Shown: piece after piece, positions 59,601 through 64,000 of the stretch | How the letters are laid out: each line of letters opens with the position of its first letter | Numbering within the stretch: the stretch's first letter is position 1 | NCBI GenBank assembly: GCA_025403435.1 | Contig: CM046333.1 | Span: forward strand, 16,083,770-16,147,769 | Reading direction: 5' to 3' | Source of the DNA: Artocarpus heterophyllus | Taxonomy: Eukaryota > Streptophyta > Magnoliopsida > Rosales > Moraceae | Length of the DNA: 64,000 nucleotides | Program-made: the position numbers and the translations under genes | The notes under the pieces: generated by a model | What the model saw: only the letters and a program-made list of their open reading frames with translations | Told to the model about the DNA's origin: nothing | Databases searched by the model: none

Positions 59601-61150
59601 TCTATCTTTAACTGTAGAAATTCATCCAACGGTTCTTCTTGAGGTTGCTGCAACAAAAGAAAAGAAAAGAATGAATCAAAGAAAGAATGCAAGAAGGATC
59701 AAAGAAAGAAAGAAAGAAAAAGACTAGAAAAAGAAAAAAAAAATTGAATGAAAGAAATAGGCGCATCGGATATTCTGCATCCTACTTGCAGCTTACCTTT
59801 TATCGGCTGTTTTGTGGTCAGTGAATGCTCCTTAAAAGGTTGGTTGCAATACTGAACTTCATAGTACACACGCACAGTTGCACCTAAATAATGGTCATAA
59901 AGATTGTGGTATGTTGTTTAGGTTGAGAAATGAATAAACTGTGAATGGAGAAAGAGGAACATGTAATGTTGAAACAAGAAGGTTAAAAAATTTTATTTGT
60001 AATCTTTGACATATTAGTGTTTGTGACAAGATGTGCTTGGTTGCTAATTAATTCATAAAAATTGGATGCATCTTTGTCTTTGTCATTAGGATATCTCTTG
60101 ATTGCAAGAAACAAACAGCAACTGCAGAAGAGGCTCAAAGAACCATTGAACAAGGAGCTGCCGCATGATCTAAAAGGAAAGGAGAGATAGAGAGAGAAGC
60201 TGATAATTAAGCATTGTAAAAGGTACACTTGAATAGATTTAGTGAAATCTAAACTTTAGTTATAGTATTTTTCTATTGTTCTATATGCATAAACTGCGTG
60301 GTTTAAGTACTATTATTTTTTTTTAGATTGATATAGTTTTGCTCAATTTTTTCAACTGAACTTTCTTTATGTTTGTATTTGTAACTTGGTTTATGCATTC
60401 TTTTCCTTGGTACAGATCTGACAATAAGACATGCATTTATGCATTCTTTTCCTTGCACAGATTTCACAAAGTTCCTTTATGCTTTAAGAAATGCTTGTCC
60501 TGTCGATGGCGGTAATGAGATAAAATTTATGATGGCGGTTGGAAAAGGCCAGCCAAATAAGGTACTGTTCTTCTTCCTTGTTGCATCTTATAGTGCATTA
60601 TGAGTTTCAACCAAAAGTTCAACCAATTATCGTGCCATTTTAGAGATATGCATTCTATAGCTTGAAATGGTTCTTGTACTGTACCAATATGCCTTCCTGA
60701 AGCTACAAAATTTTCCTTGGCACAGATCTGACGAACTTTCCTTTATGCTATAAGACATGCATTTATGCATTCTTTTCCTTGGCATAGATTTTACAAAGTT
60801 CCCCTTATGCTTTAAGAATTGCTTGTCCTGTCGATGGTGGTAATGAGATAAAATTTATGCTGGTGGTTGGAAAAGGCCAGCCAAACAAGGTACTTTTCTT
60901 CTTCCTTGTTGCATCTTATGGTGCATTATGAGTTTCAACCAATTATCGTACCATTTTGAAGATGTGCATGATGTACATTCTGTAGCTTGAAATGGTTCGT
61001 GTACTGTACCATTTGAAACTCAAGTTTGACATTTTCATTCTCATCTTCCATTGCAGAAAATTTCCCAGTTGTTCTTCCTGAAGCTACAAAAAAAAAAAAA
61101 GGCTGAAGGGAAGGGAGAGAGAGATGCTGCCCGTCAAGCATGTAAAGGTA
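56651..61150 (+). pseudogene. Degenerate locus with repeated exon blocks, GTE/BET-like coiled coil
   Basis: A possible first coding exon at 56663-56760 (MMFSNNGNDEASQIGKTG onwards) ends in a gtaata donor. After it, similar blocks recur. One exon type gives FTKFLYALRNACPVDGG and FMMAVGKGQPNK before a gtac donor (best at 60460-60562). A second gives a Lys-rich stretch after ttgcag. A third gives LENALEK before gttggt (57655-57682). A fourth gives a helix, AAAEEAQRTSEQEAATRAK (about 57968-58040, again near 60118-60190). From memory, the helix and ALEK segments resemble the C-terminus of plant GTE bromodomain proteins, but I see no bromodomain. Stops, frameshifts and lost donors are frequent, so most or all of the locus is non-functional. 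The homology is uncertain. Confidence 0.4.
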
Positions 61151-61255
61151 CACTGAGTTGGTGAAAACTACTCTATTAAGTTGTATTATTTCTTTAGTAC
61201 TGTATATGTATCAACTGCATGGTTTAAATTAATTTCTTTTAGCAATCAAACTAAA

Positions 61256-61445
61256 TGATAACTTGGCTGAATTAGAAAATTTCATATATCTTAGGAGTAT
61301 AAATACAGGATACATGTGGCTATTTTTAGATAGTCAACTATACAATTTATACAATCAATTAAAAATAAATCAGACAACTAATTCTAGCTAATAAAGGAAA
61401 CAAAATTAATTAGAATAATATTGAATATGTGCTGATTTTATTCCA
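61256..61445 (-). repeat. 3' LTR of the right-edge Copia (190 bp, proposed)
   Basis: On the minus strand the segment starts TGGAATAAAATC and ends CCAAGTTATCA, with TG...CA ends. It lies directly after a polypurine tract GAGGGGGAGAAT. The left boundary fits the point where similarity to the host exon blocks stops (ctaaa). The other LTR is outside the window, so the length is a proposal. Confidence 0.6.
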
Positions 61446-61455
61446 ATTCTCCCCC

Positions 61456-64000
61456 TCAAGTTGGTGCATAGATATCACTCATGCCCAACTTGGATAATGA
61501 AGTATAAAAGGGACCGCTAGCAACAGCATGGGTCATTATGTCTGCCAATTGATCTGCACTCTTGATGTAGGGAATCTTTATTTTGCCAGAATCTAAGTTC
61601 TCCTTGATGTAGTTCCTGTCGAGCTCAATATGCTTAGTTCTATCATGCTGTACCGGATTGTTTGCAATCGCAATAGCCGCTGTGTTATCACAAAAGAGTA
61701 CCATTGGCTTCTTAGGACCAAATCCAATTTCGCTTAAAAGAATTCTTAGCCAAGTAAGTTCTGTGATTGCATGATGAAGAGCACGATATTCAGCTTCTGC
61801 ACTGCTCAATGAGACCACACTTTGTTTCTTGCTCCTCCAGGTCACCAAATTACCTCCTACAAATGACACATATCCAGACGTGGACTTCCTATCCAATTTG
61901 GACCCTGCAAAGTCAGAGTCTGTGTATCCCTCAATGTCTAGATGTCCATGTTTGGAGAACATAATTCCTTTACCTGGGGAAGACTTCAGGTAGGCTAGGA
62001 TACGATTCACTGCACTCATGTGTTGATTGCTCGGGTTATGCATGAATTGACTCACAACGCTAACTGCATAAGATATATCAGGTCTTGTGTGGGTTAGATA
62101 GATCAACTTCCCCACTAGTCTCTGATATCTTTCTTTATTTGTTGGAATTTGATCGGGATAGATTGACAAGCCGTGGTTTACTTCAATAGGAGTATTTATC
62201 GGTTCACAAGCAGAGTTACCAGTCTCAATCAAGAGGTCCAATGTATACTTTCGTTGTGAGAGGAAAAATCCGTGCTTGGACCGAGAAACCTCAATGCCCA
62301 AAAAATATTTCAGAGTTCCCAAGTCCTTCATTTCAAATTCTTTGGCCAAATGTCTCTGGAGGTTCTCCATTTCTTTAGGGCTGCTACCTGTAACAATCAT
62401 GTCATCAACATAAACAATAAGCAAAGTAATATCATCACCATCTCTCTTATAGAAAAGAGTGTGATCTGCCATAGCCTGTTTATAGTTGAACTCCTTCATA
62501 GCATAACTCAACCTGCCAAACCAGGCTCTTGGTGACTGCTTTAATCCATACAATGCCTTTTTTAGTCTACATACTTTGCCTATTTTTGGAGAAAATCCTG
62601 GAGGAGGATCCATATACACCTCTTCGAACAGATCACCATGAAGAAAGGCATTTTTTACGTCAAATTGTTTTATTGACCAATCCAGATTGACTGCAAGAGA
62701 AAGTATGACTCTAACCGTGTTCATCTTGGCCACAGGAGCAAAGGTCTCTTGGTAGTCAATTCCATAAGTCTGAGTGTATCCCTTGGCAACCAACCTAGCT
62801 TTGTATCTGTCAATTGTCCCATCTGGCTTGTATTTCACTGAAAAAACCCACTTACATCCTATTGTCTTCTTTCCTAGGGGAAGTTCAACCATCTCCCAAG
62901 TAGAGTTCTTCTGGAGAGCCTTCATTTCTTCTACCATAGCAGTTTTCCACTTAGGATCTTCAAGGGCTTCTTGAACATGACTAGGAATAGACACAGAAGA
63001 CAACTGAAGTGCAAAAGCTAGATGAGCCTTAGACAAACGGTGATAAGAAACAAAATCAGAAATGGGATAGACAACATTAGAGGATGCTTTCGAGAAGCCA
63101 AACCTGTCCGGTTCCTTACGATTACGAAGGGGATATCTCCTATCTTGTTCAACTTGAGGATTCAAGGCAGCAGTTTCAGGTGTTAAAGGTGAGGATGTTT
63201 GTACCTCAGAATTAATCTCGGAAGAGTCATCCGATGGCATGGTAATATCATTGAGAGGAGTGTTAGGACCTGAAGGAGGCACACCAGCTGCATCTGTGTT
63301 TTTCCTTGTATAACGTTGCTGAAAAAATCTGTCCGGTCTTTCCCTCCTTTCTTCAGGTTCGAACTCAGCCTTTTGCAAATCTGAATCATACTTCCCATTA
63401 TCCGGATTAGGTGAATCAATTGTGTTCTCCCCCTTACTTGAAATCCACCACCTCTTTTCTTCTAACCACAATCTTTCCTCTTCCTTACTATTAATCTCCC
63501 CATGAAGAGGAACCATGGACACATCCCCAGAAAAATAAGACTCACGCTCACAGAATTGAACATCCATAGAGACATAGTATTTTCCTGAAGGAGGGTGGAA
63601 ACATTTATAGCCCTTTTTGGAATTAGAGTAACCAAGAAAGACACATTTAAGAGCACGAGGATCAAGTTTGTCTCTTAGATGAGAATGGATATGAACATAA
63701 CAGACACAACCAAAAACTTTTGGACAAAGATTCAAAGCAGAAGGAATAGAGTGAAACTGGGATAACATTCGCAAAGGTGTTTGATAGTCAATAACACGTG
63801 CAGGCATTCGGTTTATGAGGAAGACAGCAGTCATGACGGCATCAGCCCAGAAACGTTTGGGAACACGCATAGTAGAGCATAAAGCCCGAGCCACTTCTAG
63901 AATGTGGCGGTTTTTACGCTCTGCTATGCCGTTCTGTTGTGGTGTGTATGTACACGTTGTTTGGTGGAGGGTTCCATTTTCTTGGAATAGATTAGCGAGA
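61456..64000 (-). CDS. Copia polyprotein, C-terminal part (integrase, RT, RNase H), continues past the window
   Basis: One minus-strand frame is open from the window edge to the TGA at 61456, at least 848 residues. It enters in integrase (HQTTCTYTPQQNGIAERKNR near 63890-63960) and passes the capped linker FLGYSNSKKGYKCF. Reverse transcriptase has WVFSVKYKPDGTIDRYKARL, FDVKNAFLHGD and the catalytic YVDDMIVTGSS. RNase H has GYTDSDFAGS, SSAEAEYRAL and LFCDNTAAI. It copies and inserts the element. The stop is directly followed by the polypurine tract and LTR. All motifs I can check are intact, unlike the other two Copia copies here. The gag and protease parts lie outside. Wording resembles the Ale group, but this is from memory. 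Confidence 0.93.
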   Translation of the reverse strand, partial: LANLFQENGTLHQTTCTYTPQQNGIAERKNRHILEVARALCSTMRVPKRFWADAVMTAVFLINRMPARVIDYQTPLRMLSQFHSIPSALNLCPKVFGCVCYVHIHSHLRDKLDPRALKCVFLGYSNSKKGYKCFHPPSGKYYVSMDVQFCERESYFSGDVSMVPLHGEINSKEEERLWLEEKRWWISSKGENTIDSPNPDNGKYDSDLQKAEFEPEERRERPDRFFQQRYTRKNTDAAGVPPSGPNTPLNDITMPSDDSSEINSEVQTSSPLTPETAALNPQVEQDRRYPLRNRKEPDRFGFSKASSNVVYPISDFVSYHRLSKAHLAFALQLSSVSIPSHVQEALEDPKWKTAMVEEMKALQKNSTWEMVELPLGKKTIGCKWVFSVKYKPDGTIDRYKARLVAKGYTQTYGIDYQETFAPVAKMNTVRVILSLAVNLDWSIKQFDVKNAFLHGDLFEEVYMDPPPGFSPKIGKVCRLKKALYGLKQSPRAWFGRLSYAMKEFNYKQAMADHTLFYKRDGDDITLLIVYVDDMIVTGSSPKEMENLQRHLAKEFEMKDLGTLKYFLGIEVSRSKHGFFLSQRKYTLDLLIETGNSACEPINTPIEVNHGLSIYPDQIPTNKERYQRLVGKLIYLTHTRPDISYAVSVVSQFMHNPSNQHMSAVNRILAYLKSSPGKGIMFSKHGHLDIEGYTDSDFAGSKLDRKSTSGYVSFVGGNLVTWRSKKQSVVSLSSAEAEYRALHHAITELTWLRILLSEIGFGPKKPMVLFCDNTAAIAIANNPVQHDRTKHIELDRNYIKENLDSGKIKIPYIKSADQLADIMTHAVASGPFYTSLSKLGMSDIYAPT

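Overview
The window reads as nuclear DNA of a woody eudicot. It is AT-rich, with spliced plant genes, many retrotransposons and MITEs, and an endogenous plant pararetrovirus. The subgroup-6 MYB cluster and the mix of elements would fit a fruit or nut tree, but I cannot name the species from the sequence.

Host genes. Two complete genes are well supported. A subgroup-6 R2R3-MYB gene of the anthocyanin-activator type has three exons between 13968 and 18591 (+). Its second intron is 3.6 kb and appears to use a GC donor. A broken copy of the last exon of a sister MYB lies just upstream (12172-12744). A RanBPM-type gene (SPRY-LisH-CTLH-CRA) has ten exons that I could join in frame from 44112 down to 37780 (-), giving 461 residues. 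Relics include an EHD-type endocytic ATPase pseudogene (6601-7340) and a degenerate locus at 56650-61150 made of repeated exon blocks. That locus has a TATA box upstream and coiled-coil segments resembling the C-terminus of plant GTE/BET bromodomain proteins.

Mobile DNA. A Copia element with 484-bp LTRs and a GTGGG target duplication fills 19016-25737. Its pol is broken and the protease core is deleted, but its leader carries a striking run of perfect hairpins. A nearly full endogenous caulimovirus, probably of florendovirus type, occupies 28603-35497. It keeps an uninterrupted 1749-residue polyprotein, a second ORF with one in-frame stop, its own promoter and a short terminal redundancy, followed by a scrambled viral tail. 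A truncated old Copia lies at about 45960-49580 and a better preserved one runs from 61256 off the right edge. A 3.6-kb solo-LTR-like unit flanked by ATTGT lies at 50466-54050. A Copia LTR and gag fragment are near the left edge. There are also hAT, Harbinger-like and CACTA-like small elements, a foldback unit inside the MYB intron, and several local tandem duplications.

No CRISPR array, rRNA or tRNA gene was recognised. Several stretches (2.8-6.6 kb apart from the duplicated block, 9.5-11.8 kb, 26.9-28.5 kb, 35.7-37.3 kb) hold only AT-rich spacer as far as I can see.
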